From: Novosphingobium sp. PC22D
GTDB lineage: Bacteria; Pseudomonadota; Alphaproteobacteria; Sphingomonadales; Sphingomonadaceae
Length of the DNA: 64,000 nt
Assembly (NCBI RefSeq): GCF_002556635.1
Contig: NZ_MWMO01000001.1
Coordinates: 1 to 64,000, forward strand
Reading direction: 5' to 3'
Positions 8,758 to 18,240 of this stretch are shown piece after piece; the stretch's first letter is position 1; every line of letters begins with the position of its first letter. The translations under genes and the position numbers were made by a program. The notes beneath the pieces were generated by a model. The model was not told the origin of the DNA and searched no databases. It saw nothing but the letters and a program-made list of their open reading frames with translations.

Positions 8758-9645
8758 CTAGGCGAGCGACTCGACCGCGGCGAGATGGCGAAGCCGTCCT
8801 GCATCGCGAGCCGGAGGAAGCCCGAACATGCGCGAATATTCGCGGCTGAACTGCGACGCGCTTTCGTAACCAACCGCGAATGCGACGCGCGCCGCGTCGT
8901 GATCGGCGACAAGCAGGCGTCTTGCCTCCTGCAGGCGCAAGGCCTTCTGGTACTGCAGCGGCGTCATCGCGGTCGCGGCGCGGAAATGGCGATGAAAGGA
9001 GGCGACGCTCATGCCGGCGATAGCGGCCAGCGCATCGACCCGCACCGGCTGGTCGAAATGCTCGCGCAGCCAGCCGATAGCCTGGCGCACTTGGCTGAGA
9101 CGGCTGCCTTGGCGCGCCGCCTGCCGCAGCAGTCCGCCTTGCGGGCCATGCAACACCCGATAGAGCATCTCGCGCTCGATCAGCGGCGCCAGGGCGGCGA
9201 TGTCGCCCGGCGTGTCGATGAGCGCCAGCATGCGGGACCAGGCGTCGAGCAGTTCCGGCGTCATGGCGCTGACCGCAAAGCCAGAGGTCTGGGAGCCGGA
9301 CACGTCGGGTTCGTCGCCAAGCAGACCGGTCAGGCAATCGAGATCGAGCGTCAGCGATACGGCGATGTAAGGCTTGTCCTCACTGCCATCGATGACGCAG
9401 CCGGCCGCAGGCAGGTCGATCGAGCCGACGAAGTAGCTTGCGGTGTCGTAGCGAAGCCGGCGGTCGCCGATCATCACTTCCTTGGCACCTTGGAGCACGA
9501 CCACCAGGATCGGCTGGTAGAGAGTTAGCGTGGGCATGCTGGCGGCTTGCTGCACGTGGATCTGGACACGGGGAAGCGCCGAGGTGCGATCCGCACGCGC
9601 GTGTCGTACGGCGCGTTCGCGAAGCAAACGGAGTCGTTCCTGCAT
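8758..9645 (-). CDS. AraC-family regulator with AraC_N cupin domain (YqhC-like)
   Basis: Transcription factor of 295 residues. The N-terminal half is an AraC_N-type cupin (LYQPILVVVLQGAKEVMIGD, YFVGSIDLPAAGCV). The C-terminal third has two helix-turn-helix motifs: VDALAAIAGMSVASFHRHFR and the second ending VAFAVGYESASQFSREYSRMFG. Regulators of this build, such as YqhC, commonly sit divergent from and control aldehyde-reductase genes of the SDR and aldo/keto reductase families. That matches the neighbours on the other strand. It converges on the end of the efflux operon with a 52-base gap that shows no clear terminator. Confidence 0.9.
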   Translation of the reverse strand: MQERLRLLRERAVRHARADRTSALPRVQIHVQQAASMPTLTLYQPILVVVLQGAKEVMIGDRRLRYDTASYFVGSIDLPAAGCVIDGSEDKPYIAVSLTLDLDCLTGLLGDEPDVSGSQTSGFAVSAMTPELLDAWSRMLALIDTPGDIAALAPLIEREMLYRVLHGPQGGLLRQAARQGSRLSQVRQAIGWLREHFDQPVRVDALAAIAGMSVASFHRHFRAATAMTPLQYQKALRLQEARRLLVADHDAARVAFAVGYESASQFSREYSRMFGLPPARDAGRLRHLAAVESLA

Positions 9646-9816
9646 GCGCGATGCTCTCGATCACCGACTGTTCAATCGCAAGAGCCTCGTGCCGATCCGA
9701 GCATCGTTTGAGACGATCAGGCAAGAATTCGCGAGGATCGGGCGCGCGTGCCGGCGCATGGCCGACCACATCGCGTATCAACGGCTGCATCAGCATTTCA
9801 CGGAATGGAGACGAAT

Positions 9817-10753
9817 ATGACGGAACAGTTTGGCGCGGAAACCACGACGGATGAAGTGCTCGACGGCGTGGACCTGACCGGCAAGCGCGTGCTGGTGACC
9901 GGTGTTTCGGCTGGCCTGGGTGTCGAGACGGCACGAGCGCTGGCGGCGCACGGCGCGGCGGTGGTCGGCGCCGCGCGCGATCTCGACAAGGCACGGCGTG
10001 CGACGGATGGCGTGGTGCAGGGCGCGTTCGAGCTGGTGGAGCTCGACCTGGCGGATCTTGCCAGCGTGCGCGCTTGTGCCGACGCCCTGGTGGCGGACGG
10101 CCGAGCCTTTGACCTGATCATCGCCAACGCGGGCGTGATGGCCGCGCCGCAGGGCAGGACCGCCGACGGTTTCGAGACCCAGTTCGGCACCAACCACCTC
10201 GGCCACTTCGTTCGTCAATCGCATCGCCTCGCTGCTGCGCGACGGCGGACGAGTGGTGAGCCTTTCCTCTGCCGGGCACGGCATTGCCGATGTCGATCTC
10301 GACGATCCCAATTTCGAGCGGACGCCGTACGACCGCTGGGTCGCCTATGGCCGGGCCAAGACCGCGAACGCGCTGTTCGCGGTCGAGTTCGACCGGCGCC
10401 ATCGCGACCGTGGCGTCCGCGCGACCTCCGTCCATCCCGGCGGCATCAACACCGAGCTGGGCCGGCACATGTCGCAGGAAGAGATGGACGCGCTTGTTCA
10501 GCAAATGGACGCGGCGGGGGAAGGCCCGTCCTTCAAGTGGAAAACCATCCCACAGGGCGCGGCGACCTCGGTCTGGACAGGCGTGGTCGCACAGGCGGAC
10601 GCGGTCGGCGGACGCTATTGCGAGGACTGCCACGTCGCCGATGTGTCCCCCGGCCAAGGCGTTCTGCCGGGCGTGCGGCCCTACGCGGTTGACCCCGACC
10701 GAGCCCGAGACCTGTGGGCGAAGAGCGAGGAAATGGTCGGCGAGCAGTTCTGA
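9817..10753 (+). pseudogene. Short-chain dehydrogenase interrupted by a frameshift
   Basis: SDR of the NADP-dependent oxidoreductase/protochlorophyllide-reductase-like group. The first part, from ATG 9817 (GGAG ribosome site at 9807-9810), carries the Rossmann motif VLVTGVSAGLGVE and the NNAG-equivalent IIANAGVMA. After GTNHLGHFV the frame is lost. The continuation (VNRIASLLRDGGRVVSLSSAGH, then YDRWVAYGRAKTANALFAVEF with the YxxxK-type motif and the C-terminus ending EEMVGEQF) is in another frame from about 10214. Family alignment suggests two bases are missing in GGCCACTTCGTTCGTCAAT (10201-10219). It lies divergent from the AraC regulator and upstream of the aldo/keto reductase. It is either a recent pseudogene or a sequencing error; re-sequencing would decide. 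Confidence 0.8.
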
Positions 10754-10830
10754 ACTGCACCGCGAAATCTCCACGTGAACAGCACTCAGACGGCAGCATC
10801 GACACACTGCCGCACCGAAAGAGGAACGAC

Positions 10831-11819
<989 letters not shown>

Positions 11820-11820
<1 letters not shown>

Positions 11821-11840
11821 GCGCAATCGCTTGTTGCGCC
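11820..11840 (+). terminator. Hairpin at the end of the aldo/keto reductase
   Basis: Perfect 7-bp inverted repeat GGCGCAA/TTGCGCC with a 7-base loop, starting on the last base of the stop codon. No T-run follows, so it is at best a weak intrinsic terminator or an mRNA 3'-end stabiliser. Confidence 0.45.
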
Positions 11841-11991
11841 GCGCCCGCAAGCCGCGATCGTTTCGTCCGCCGCCTCCTGCCACGCCCTTCGAAATGAACG
11901 AGGTGCGTTCCAGCGGGCGGCTGACGGCCGCTCGACGGTGGCTTCGTCGGCTCAGCAAGCCATCGTCGCTGCCCAGGCACGCGCTTCTGCT

Positions 11992-13254
11992 TCACTGAAA
12001 ACGGTAGGGGCTGAAGCCGTCACGGTCGGCGTCCTCGCTGCCGTTGAGTTCCCGCGTCAGTATATCGGCCCCCAGGCTCGCGAAGGCGATGCCGTTGCCG
12101 CCGAACGCGGCGGCAAGCCAGAGATGCGGCATGCCGGTTGCTGGTCCGATGGCGGGCAGGCCGTCAGGCGATGACCCGAAGGTTGCCGCCCATTTTCGCT
12201 CGACAGTGATGGGGCCGGTGCCCAGCAAGGCCTCCAGTTTCGCGGCGATTCGTCCGGCCTTTGCGCCGATCAGACCGTCGCGGCCCCCTCCCTCGGCAAG
12301 ATCGATATCCTCGCCGCCCGCTATGATCCGGCCCAGCCGGTCGGTGCGAACGTAGAGATAGGGGTCGGCCGCCTCCCAGATCATCGCGCCTTCGCGCCAG
12401 AGCGGGGCGGTCCCCGCCGGCGTCGCGATTGCGAAGGTCGCGTGCAGGCGGAAGGCCGGCGGCAGGAATAGCGCCGGTCGCTCATAGCCGGTCGCCAGAA
12501 TGACGTCGCCTGCATGGCACCGTCGTCCGTCGCCAACCTCGACAATGATCCCGTCATCGACGGGATGCAGCGCCACGACATCGACAGGCCAGGTCAGGCT
12601 CGCGCCTGCCTTCTGCACGCGGTCCAGCATTGCGTGGCAAACGCGGACCGGTTCGATATCGAACCCGCCTTGCGAAACGATCGCTGCCCGCGGCGCGATC
12701 CCGAAGCGCCGCGCGACATCCTCCGCTGCCAGGAATTCGGACGGCAGACCATGCCGGCGGTGCATCCGTGCTTCTTCCGCCAGCCCGGCTTCGTCGAGCA
12801 CATTGCTCGCGAGGTAGACGGTCGGGCATTCGCTGCGCGCTTCGGCCAAACCGAGAGAATCGATCCGCTTGCCGAGCGTCCGGACGGATTGGTAGACACG
12901 CCGCCATCGCCGGGCGGCATTCGCCTCGCCGATGGTCCGCGCGAGATGGATCATCGGCACGTCCATTGCCCACATGACCTGGGCGGTGGAGGCAGCCGTG
13001 CTGCCGGAGCCGGGCGGACGCCGGTCGAACATCGCGATCTGCTTTCCTTCATCGATCAGACGTTCGGCGAGGACGGAACCGACGATCCCGCATCCCAGGA
13101 TCGCGACATCGACGCGCGCGGAAGGAAAGGGGTTACAGTGCGGAACATGCCATTCCGCCTCGCGCCATGGCACGCTTCCGGTTCGCAGATCGTGCGCTTC
13201 GGTGAGCGCAAGCGAAGCAGGCTTGTCGGTCCGCCGATCCGACGCCGGCTTCAT
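11992..13254 (-). CDS. FAD-dependent oxidoreductase, DAO (glycine/D-amino acid oxidase) family
   Basis: Flavoenzyme of 420 residues. The FAD dinucleotide fold starts with VDVAILGCGIVGSVLAERLIDEG (GxGxxG around residue 54) and includes GSTAASTAQVMW. The C-terminal FAD-binding piece is GLPAIGPATGMPHLWLAAAFGGNGIAFA. This order is that of DadA/GlpD-like DAO enzymes. A 45-residue N-terminal leader precedes the Rossmann fold (WREAEWHVPHCNPFP), similar to proteins annotated as oxidoreductases of the OrdL/PuuB type. It overlaps the upstream flavodoxin-like gene by four bases, so the two form an operon. The substrate is not recognisable. Confidence 0.85.
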   Translation of the reverse strand: MKPASDRRTDKPASLALTEAHDLRTGSVPWREAEWHVPHCNPFPSARVDVAILGCGIVGSVLAERLIDEGKQIAMFDRRPPGSGSTAASTAQVMWAMDVPMIHLARTIGEANAARRWRRVYQSVRTLGKRIDSLGLAEARSECPTVYLASNVLDEAGLAEEARMHRRHGLPSEFLAAEDVARRFGIAPRAAIVSQGGFDIEPVRVCHAMLDRVQKAGASLTWPVDVVALHPVDDGIIVEVGDGRRCHAGDVILATGYERPALFLPPAFRLHATFAIATPAGTAPLWREGAMIWEAADPYLYVRTDRLGRIIAGGEDIDLAEGGGRDGLIGAKAGRIAAKLEALLGTGPITVERKWAATFGSSPDGLPAIGPATGMPHLWLAAAFGGNGIAFASLGADILTRELNGSEDADRDGFSPYRFQ

Positions 13255-13865
13255 CCGGGATAATTGTTTTTGGTGAGCAGCCCCGCCAGATGCGCGGCAT
13301 TGCCAGCCATCATCTTCGCGGTCTGCGTCACTATCTTGGGAGTACCGTCAAGATCCTTGAAGTCGGTCGATCCCATGGCCTCGCCGACCCAATAACAGGC
13401 GCCGACGGCGGGAATAGTCCAGCCGACGTCGTTGAGCGCCTGGAATATCTGCGCGCAGGAGAAATGCGCGCCGTCTTCGTTCCCGACGATCGCGGCGACG
13501 GCGACTTTGCCGTAGCTGGGCATCCGTCCTTGCTCGTCGGTCTCGGAAAGGAACGCGTCCATGCGTTCGAGCACGCGCTTGGCGATGCTGCTGATCTGGC
13601 CCATCCAGATCGGCCCGCCCAGAATCAGGATGTCGTGCTCCAGGATCTGGGTTCGCAAAGCCGGCCAGTCATCGCCATCGCCTTCATCGGAGGTGACACC
13701 CGGCTTGATGTTCAGCGCCGCCACGCGGACGGGGTCGGTGACCTCGACATTACGCTGGCGGAACGCGTTCGCGATTACCGCCAGCATGGCGTCGGTCGAT
13801 GAACTACTCGAAGGGTCCGTCTTGAGCGTGCAATTGAGCGCGAGGGCCTTCACCATTGTCTGCAT
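13251..13865 (-). CDS. Flavodoxin-fold NAD(P)H-dependent FMN reductase
   Basis: Flavodoxin-like protein of 204 residues. The phosphate-binding start is ALALNCTLK followed by a Ser-rich loop (DPSSSSSTDAM) that would hold the FMN phosphate. The second FMN loop is ILGGPIWMGQISSIAKRVLERMDAF, typical of the NADPH-dependent FMN reductase/WrbA-like family. I chose ATG 13865 because a GAAAGG ribosome site lies just upstream; an ATG three codons further in is possible. ATGA coupling to the FAD oxidoreductase downstream suggests it may supply reduced flavin to, or share a redox role with, that enzyme. Confidence 0.82.
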   Translation of the reverse strand: MQTMVKALALNCTLKTDPSSSSSTDAMLAVIANAFRQRNVEVTDPVRVAALNIKPGVTSDEGDGDDWPALRTQILEHDILILGGPIWMGQISSIAKRVLERMDAFLSETDEQGRMPSYGKVAVAAIVGNEDGAHFSCAQIFQALNDVGWTIPAVGACYWVGEAMGSTDFKDLDGTPKIVTQTAKMMAGNAAHLAGLLTKNNYPG

Positions 13866-14199
13866 TGCCTTTCGTGTCGAGTTCTCAAGCCAAGCTTGTG
13901 ATCGCAAGAAATCCGGCGCCGATCAGCCGGTTCATTCCGCGCTACGGGTCTATATAGGAATCCGGCGCAGGCGATTTGTTCCGGCCCTTCCGGTCAACCT
14001 GTGACGAAATGGCGTCCGGTCGGGACGAGGCCAGAGGTCAACCTGCTCGTTTGCGGCAACGCCTTCCACCTGCTCGAGGCCAGGCAATGTACATTGCGGC
14101 CTCCGGCCTCGCTCGGACCAGAGCGTGCCGCGCGGTTCTAAGGGTATGGCGGTGCGGCGGCCCCCGCTTCGTCCCGCCGAAGCCCGGATCGCCGGCAGA
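13866..14199. other. Intergenic region between flavodoxin gene and XRE regulator
   Basis: About 330 bases with no supportable gene. It must contain the promoter of the flavodoxin/FAD-oxidoreductase pair (reading left) and the 3' end of the XRE regulator transcript. I see no clear terminator hairpin. Confidence 0.5.
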
Positions 14200-14829
14200 T
14201 CAGGCGGCGACCTCGCCGTGCAGGCTCATCAGCGAATCCATCAGCCCCTCGTCGGCGCTCGAGCACACGCCCAGCACCAGCGCCTCCTCGCATCCCGGCG
14301 CGACGAGATAGGCGTGGCCCATGGTGGAATCGATATAGATCGATTCGCCCGGCCCCAGTTCGACGCTGTCGTAGAATTCGGTGTGCGCCACGATACGTCC
14401 TTCGATCACGTAGATCAGCTCCTCGCCATGATGGCGCACCAGGTCGCCGAATTCCTCGGTGCTGCGCGCGCGGATGCGGGTTAGGATCGGAATCATGCGC
14501 TTCCTGCGCAGATCCGTGCACAGATAGTGATAGTCATAATTGTCCGTCTCGACGCGGAACGCCTTGTCGAGGCTGCCGATGCTGCGCCGCGCGGTGACCG
14601 GGGGCGGGTCCGCCTGCCGATCCTCGGCGAACAGATCCGACATGCGCATATTGAGGCGGCGGCTGAGCTGCTGGAGCTTGTCATAAGTCAGCGTCAGCCG
14701 ATCATGCTCGACTTTCGACAGAGTCGAGACGGGAATGCCGCTCTGCGCGCTCATTTCCTTGAGCGTCCAACCGCGTTCGGCGCGGATTCCACGGAGCACC
14801 GCGCCCAGCGTCGGCTGATCGCTGCTCAT
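14200..14829 (-). CDS. XRE-family regulator with C-terminal cupin domain
   Basis: Transcription factor of 209 residues. The N-terminal helix-turn-helix (about 8-65) reads LGAVLRGIRAERGWTLKEMS followed by the recognition helix region VSTLSKVEHDRLTLTYDKL. A linker leads to a cupin_2 sensor domain (about 110-195) with RHHGEELIYVIEGRIVAHTE and PGESIYIDSTMGHAYL. Such MerR-like XRE/cupin proteins (PuuR, SutR type) usually bind a small catabolic ligand and repress a neighbouring operon. It is divergent from the serine-hydrolase/epimerase operon. The AGGA-N8-TCCT element in the divergent region, repeated before the TonB receptor, is its most likely operator. Confidence 0.9.
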   Translation of the reverse strand: MSSDQPTLGAVLRGIRAERGWTLKEMSAQSGIPVSTLSKVEHDRLTLTYDKLQQLSRRLNMRMSDLFAEDRQADPPPVTARRSIGSLDKAFRVETDNYDYHYLCTDLRRKRMIPILTRIRARSTEEFGDLVRHHGEELIYVIEGRIVAHTEFYDSVELGPGESIYIDSTMGHAYLVAPGCEEALVLGVCSSADEGLMDSLMSLHGEVAA

Positions 14830-14857
14830 TCTTCCCGCTCCCGCCGTGAAAGCCAGT

Positions 14858-14890
14858 TTGACAATTTTCCAAATAGGATCATTATGTCCT
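14858..14890 (+). promoter_or_regulatory. Promoter with overlapping palindromic operator, copy A
   Basis: A consensus -35 box TTGACA (14858-14863) is followed 11 bases later by the inverted repeat AGGATCATTATGTCCT (14875-14890). With 16-17 base spacing the -10 region (CATTAT/ATTATG) falls inside the palindrome. It would drive the serine-hydrolase/epimerase operon at 14974. The same arrangement occurs at 17988-18020, pointing to a shared repressor, probably the XRE-cupin protein encoded just to the left. Confidence 0.7.
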
Positions 14891-14973
14891 CATCAGGCTA
14901 ATCCTGTGTCAGATCAGGTTAGGCCCAACTGCCATCGAGCGCAACTGCGACAAGTCGATACAGGGGATTGGCG

Positions 14974-16953
14974 ATGCGACTAGTGCGAAAGTTTCTGGGT
15001 CTCGCGGCTTTGCTGGCGTTCGCGCCGCTGGTGGCGCAGGGGCCCGCGCCGCAGCCGAAAGTTGAAACCGAATCGAGCGCCGCGGTGGCAGCTGCGCCTA
15101 CCCCCGGGGGCGGGCATGCGCTGACGGCGGACGACCTTTCCGCCTGGCTCGACGGGCTGGTACCCTACGCGCTGGCACGCGGTGACATCGCGGGCGCCGT
15201 CGTGACGGTCGTGCGTGGCAACGAAGTGCTGTTCGAGCGCGGCTACGGCTACGCCGATGTCGCCAAGCGCAAGCCGGTTTCGCCCCAATCGACCCTGTTC
15301 CGTCCCGGATCGGTGTCGAAGCTGTTCACCTGGACCGCCGTTATGCAACTGGTGGAGCAGGGCAAGATCGATCTCGACGCCGATGTGAACGCCTATCTCG
15401 ATTTCGAGATTCCGTCCTACGACGGCAAGCCGATCACGATGCGCCAGATCATGACGCACACGGCAGGCTTCGAGGAAAGCCTGCGCCACTTGATCGGCGA
15501 TGATCCCGCCACGGTCATGTCGCTCGACGACTATGTCCGCGAGGGTCGTCCCGAGCGGGTCTTCGCGCCCGGCACGACGCCGGCCTATTCCAACTATGCC
15601 ACGGCGCTTGCGGGCTACATCGTCCAGCGACGGTCGGGAATGCCGTTCGACGACTATGTCGAGCAGAAGATCTTCGCGCCGCTCGGCATGGCGGACTCCA
15701 GCTTCCGCCAGCCGCTGCCCCGAACGCTCGCGCCGATGATGTCCAAGGGGTATGAACTGGCGACCAAGCCTGCCAAGCCCTACGAAATCGTCTATCCCGC
15801 GCCGGCCGGCAGCCTGGCCTCGACCGGTGCGGACATGGCGAAGTTCATGATCGCCCACCTCAACGGCGGCGGCCCGCTGATGTCGCCGCGGACAGCCGCG
15901 ATGATGCACGATTACCGTGCGCCGGGGATCGATCACCTCGACACGATGGCGCTGGGTTTCTACGAACAGTGGGTCAACGGGCATCGTGCCATCGCCCATG
16001 GCGGCGATACCGACAATTTCCATTCCTATCTATGGCTGTTTCCCGAAGAGAAGATCGGCATCTTCTTCTCGATGAACAGTCAGGGCACGCCGGGCAGCTC
16101 GCTCGCGGTGCGCGGGGCGCTGTTCCACCAGTTCGCCGATCGCTATCTGCCCGGGCCCGAGCCCAGGGGTCAGGTCGACGAGGCCACCGCGCGCGAACAT
16201 GCGGCGATGATGGCGGGCAATTACTCGAGCAGCCGCGGCCCGGTGCGCAACTTCCTGAGCATCCTCGATCTGCTCGGCCAGACGACGGTGAGCGTCGATG
16301 GCGACGGCAAGCTGGTGATTCCCGGTGTGCCGAGCCTCGCGGATCAGCCGCGCGACTGGGAGGAGGTCGAACCCTTCGTCTGGCTCGATCGCTCGACGGG
16401 CGAGCGCCTCGCTGCCGAAGTGAACGGCGGCAAGGTCACACGCTTCAGCACGGACATGTTCTCGCCCTTCACCGTGCTCATGCGCGCGCCCTGGCAGTAT
16501 AACGCGGCATGGCTGCTCCCCGCGTTGATGCTGGCGCTCGGGATCGTGGCGATTACCGCGATCGCCTGGCCCTGGGCGGCGGTCGCGCGGCGGCGTTACG
16601 GCGTCGCGCTGACGCTGGAAGGGCCCGCGCGCCTTTCCTATCGCCTCAGCCGCGGCTTCGCCTGGCTCGCACTCGCAGCGATGCTCGGCTGGATAGCGCT
16701 GGTGACGGCGATGATGTCGGATCTCAACGCACTGGGCGGCACTTATGACTGGGCGCTGTACCTGCTCCAGATCCTGACGCCGATCGCGTTGCTCGGTCTC
16801 GTCGGACTGGCGGGCTGGTATGGCTGGACGGTGTGGACCGGTGGCCGCAAGTGGGGCGCCAGGCTGTGGAGCGTGCTGCTCGTGCTCTCGGCCTTGCTGC
16901 TGCTCTATGTCGGCTTCGCCTATCACCTGATCGACTTCGGCACGCGGTATTGA
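14974..16953 (+). CDS. Family S12 (beta-lactamase-related) serine hydrolase with C-terminal membrane domain
   Basis: Periplasmic serine hydrolase of the class C beta-lactamase/DD-peptidase/D-aminopeptidase family, 659 residues. A signal peptide ends near LVAQ. Catalytic motifs: SVSK (Ser113, Lys116), YSN (Tyr205-Asn207) and HGG (about 342). After the hydrolase domain and a beta-rich segment, four hydrophobic helices (about 505-655) anchor the C-terminus in the inner membrane. ATG 14974 is preferred to the TTG two codons earlier because AGGGGA at 14962-14967 gives normal spacing. It is the first gene of the operon with the epimerase. S12 enzymes often cleave bonds next to D-amino acids, which fits the D-Glu enzymes around it. 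Confidence 0.88.
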   Translation: MRLVRKFLGLAALLAFAPLVAQGPAPQPKVETESSAAVAAAPTPGGGHALTADDLSAWLDGLVPYALARGDIAGAVVTVVRGNEVLFERGYGYADVAKRKPVSPQSTLFRPGSVSKLFTWTAVMQLVEQGKIDLDADVNAYLDFEIPSYDGKPITMRQIMTHTAGFEESLRHLIGDDPATVMSLDDYVREGRPERVFAPGTTPAYSNYATALAGYIVQRRSGMPFDDYVEQKIFAPLGMADSSFRQPLPRTLAPMMSKGYELATKPAKPYEIVYPAPAGSLASTGADMAKFMIAHLNGGGPLMSPRTAAMMHDYRAPGIDHLDTMALGFYEQWVNGHRAIAHGGDTDNFHSYLWLFPEEKIGIFFSMNSQGTPGSSLAVRGALFHQFADRYLPGPEPRGQVDEATAREHAAMMAGNYSSSRGPVRNFLSILDLLGQTTVSVDGDGKLVIPGVPSLADQPRDWEEVEPFVWLDRSTGERLAAEVNGGKVTRFSTDMFSPFTVLMRAPWQYNAAWLLPALMLALGIVAITAIAWPWAAVARRRYGVALTLEGPARLSYRLSRGFAWLALAAMLGWIALVTAMMSDLNALGGTYDWALYLLQILTPIALLGLVGLAGWYGWTVWTGGRKWGARLWSVLLVLSALLLLYVGFAYHLIDFGTRY

Positions 16954-16963
16954 GGCCGGGCCG

Positions 16964-17965
16964 ATGACCAAGCGAAGGACGCTCGAAGTCCGTGTGGAGC
17001 ATTTCCCCTATGCGCAGCCTTTCCGGATCACCGGCCATGTCTTCACCGAAACCGCGGTGGTGGTGGCCGAGATCTCACAAGGCGCGGATCGCGGGCGGGG
17101 CGAGGCTGCCGGAGCCTATTATCTGAAGGACGACGTCGCCGCGATGACCGGGGCGATCGAACGGGCGCGCGAGGCCATCGAAGCGGGTGCCGACCGCAGC
17201 GCTCTGCAGAAATTGCTGCCGCCCTGCGGCGGACGCAACGCGCTCGATTGCGCGCTTTGGGATCTGGAGGCGCAGCAGAGCGGCCGGCCGGTGTGGCAAC
17301 TCGCCGGGTTGCCCGAACCGAAACCCTTGCGCACCACGCTGACCATCGGCGCGGACGAGCCCGGGCGCATGGCCGATGCGGCGGCGGCGCTGGCCGATGC
17401 GACGACGCTCAAGCTCAAGCTGACCGGCGAAGCGGCGCTCGATGCCGCGCGCGTGGAGGCGGTGCGTGCCGCCCGGCCCGATTGCTGGATCGGTGTCGAT
17501 GCCAATCAGGGGTATTCCGCCGGCGCGCTGCCGGCGTTGTTCGCGACGCTCGAGCGCCATGGCGTCGCGCTGCTCGAACAGCCGCTTGCGCGCGGCGCGG
17601 AGGCGGGCCTGGACGGCATCGAGCGCGCCATTCCCGTCGCTGCCGACGAAAGCGCGCTCTCGCTCGCCGAGACCGACGCGCTCGTCGGCCGGTTCGACAT
17701 GGTCAATATCAAGCTCGACAAGTGCGGAGGGCTGACCGAGGGAATCGCGATCGCCCGGCGCGCCCGCGAACTGGGGCTCGACGTGATGGTCGGCAACATG
17801 ATGGGGTCGAGCCTGGCTATGGCGCCTTCCTATCTGCTCGGCCAGCTCTGCAAGGTGGTCGACCTCGACGGGCCGACGTTTCTCGCCCGCGATCGCGATC
17901 CGGGCGTTCGCTATCAGGCCGGAAACATTCACTGCCCCTCCCAAATATGGGGGTTTCCGCGTTGA
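16964..17965 (+). CDS. dgcA: Enolase-superfamily dipeptide epimerase / N-acetyl-D-glutamate racemase (DgcA-like)
   Basis: Cytoplasmic enolase-superfamily epimerase, 333 residues, of the L-Ala-D/L-Glu epimerase group. Catalytic residues line up: Lys150 and Lys152 (LKLKL), metal ligands Asp179 (GVDANQG), Glu205 (LLEQPL) and Asp228 (AADES), and the opposite-face Lys250 (NIKLDKCGG). The 22-residue Asp-to-Lys spacing is that of known L-Ala-D/L-Glu epimerases. The start VRVEHFPYAQPFRI resembles DgcA, which interconverts N-acetyl-D- and L-glutamate in the DgcN/DgcA pathway. A DUF1611 (DgcN-like) gene lies 2.5 kb downstream, supporting that reading. A dipeptide epimerase role on L-Ala-D-Glu is the alternative. 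Confidence 0.85.
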   Translation: MTKRRTLEVRVEHFPYAQPFRITGHVFTETAVVVAEISQGADRGRGEAAGAYYLKDDVAAMTGAIERAREAIEAGADRSALQKLLPPCGGRNALDCALWDLEAQQSGRPVWQLAGLPEPKPLRTTLTIGADEPGRMADAAAALADATTLKLKLTGEAALDAARVEAVRAARPDCWIGVDANQGYSAGALPALFATLERHGVALLEQPLARGAEAGLDGIERAIPVAADESALSLAETDALVGRFDMVNIKLDKCGGLTEGIAIARRARELGLDVMVGNMMGSSLAMAPSYLLGQLCKVVDLDGPTFLARDRDPGVRYQAGNIHCPSQIWGFPR

Positions 17966-17987
17966 GCCGCTCAATTTTCTAACGGGG

Positions 17988-18020
17988 TTGACAGTTCTCT
18001 GATTAGGACAATAATCTCCT
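17988..18020 (+). promoter_or_regulatory. Promoter with overlapping palindromic operator, copy B
   Basis: TTGACA (17988-17993), then 11 bases, then the inverted repeat AGGACAATAATCTCCT (18005-18020). The spacing is identical to copy A at 14858-14890, and the -10 (AATAAT/ATAATC) is again inside the palindrome. The two palindromes share 12 of 16 positions. It would drive the TonB receptor-to-dipeptidase operon, leaving a leader of about 220 bases. Confidence 0.7.
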
Positions 18021-18240
18021 ATCTGAGATAAGTGTTGCGGGAGAGTCGGCGCCATGGGGCAGAGGTCCTGAGGCGGCTCGAGAAGCATCGCATCTCCGGG
18101 ATCGAAGCCTTTTGCCCACCGTTCGGGCGCGGGTGACGACCGGCGGACCGAAGGCGAGACTTCGCGAAGGCAAAGGGGGCGGCCGGGTTCGTGCGCAAGG
18201 TGCGGGCGATATCCGCTGGCAAGACATGGGGACACGCGCA

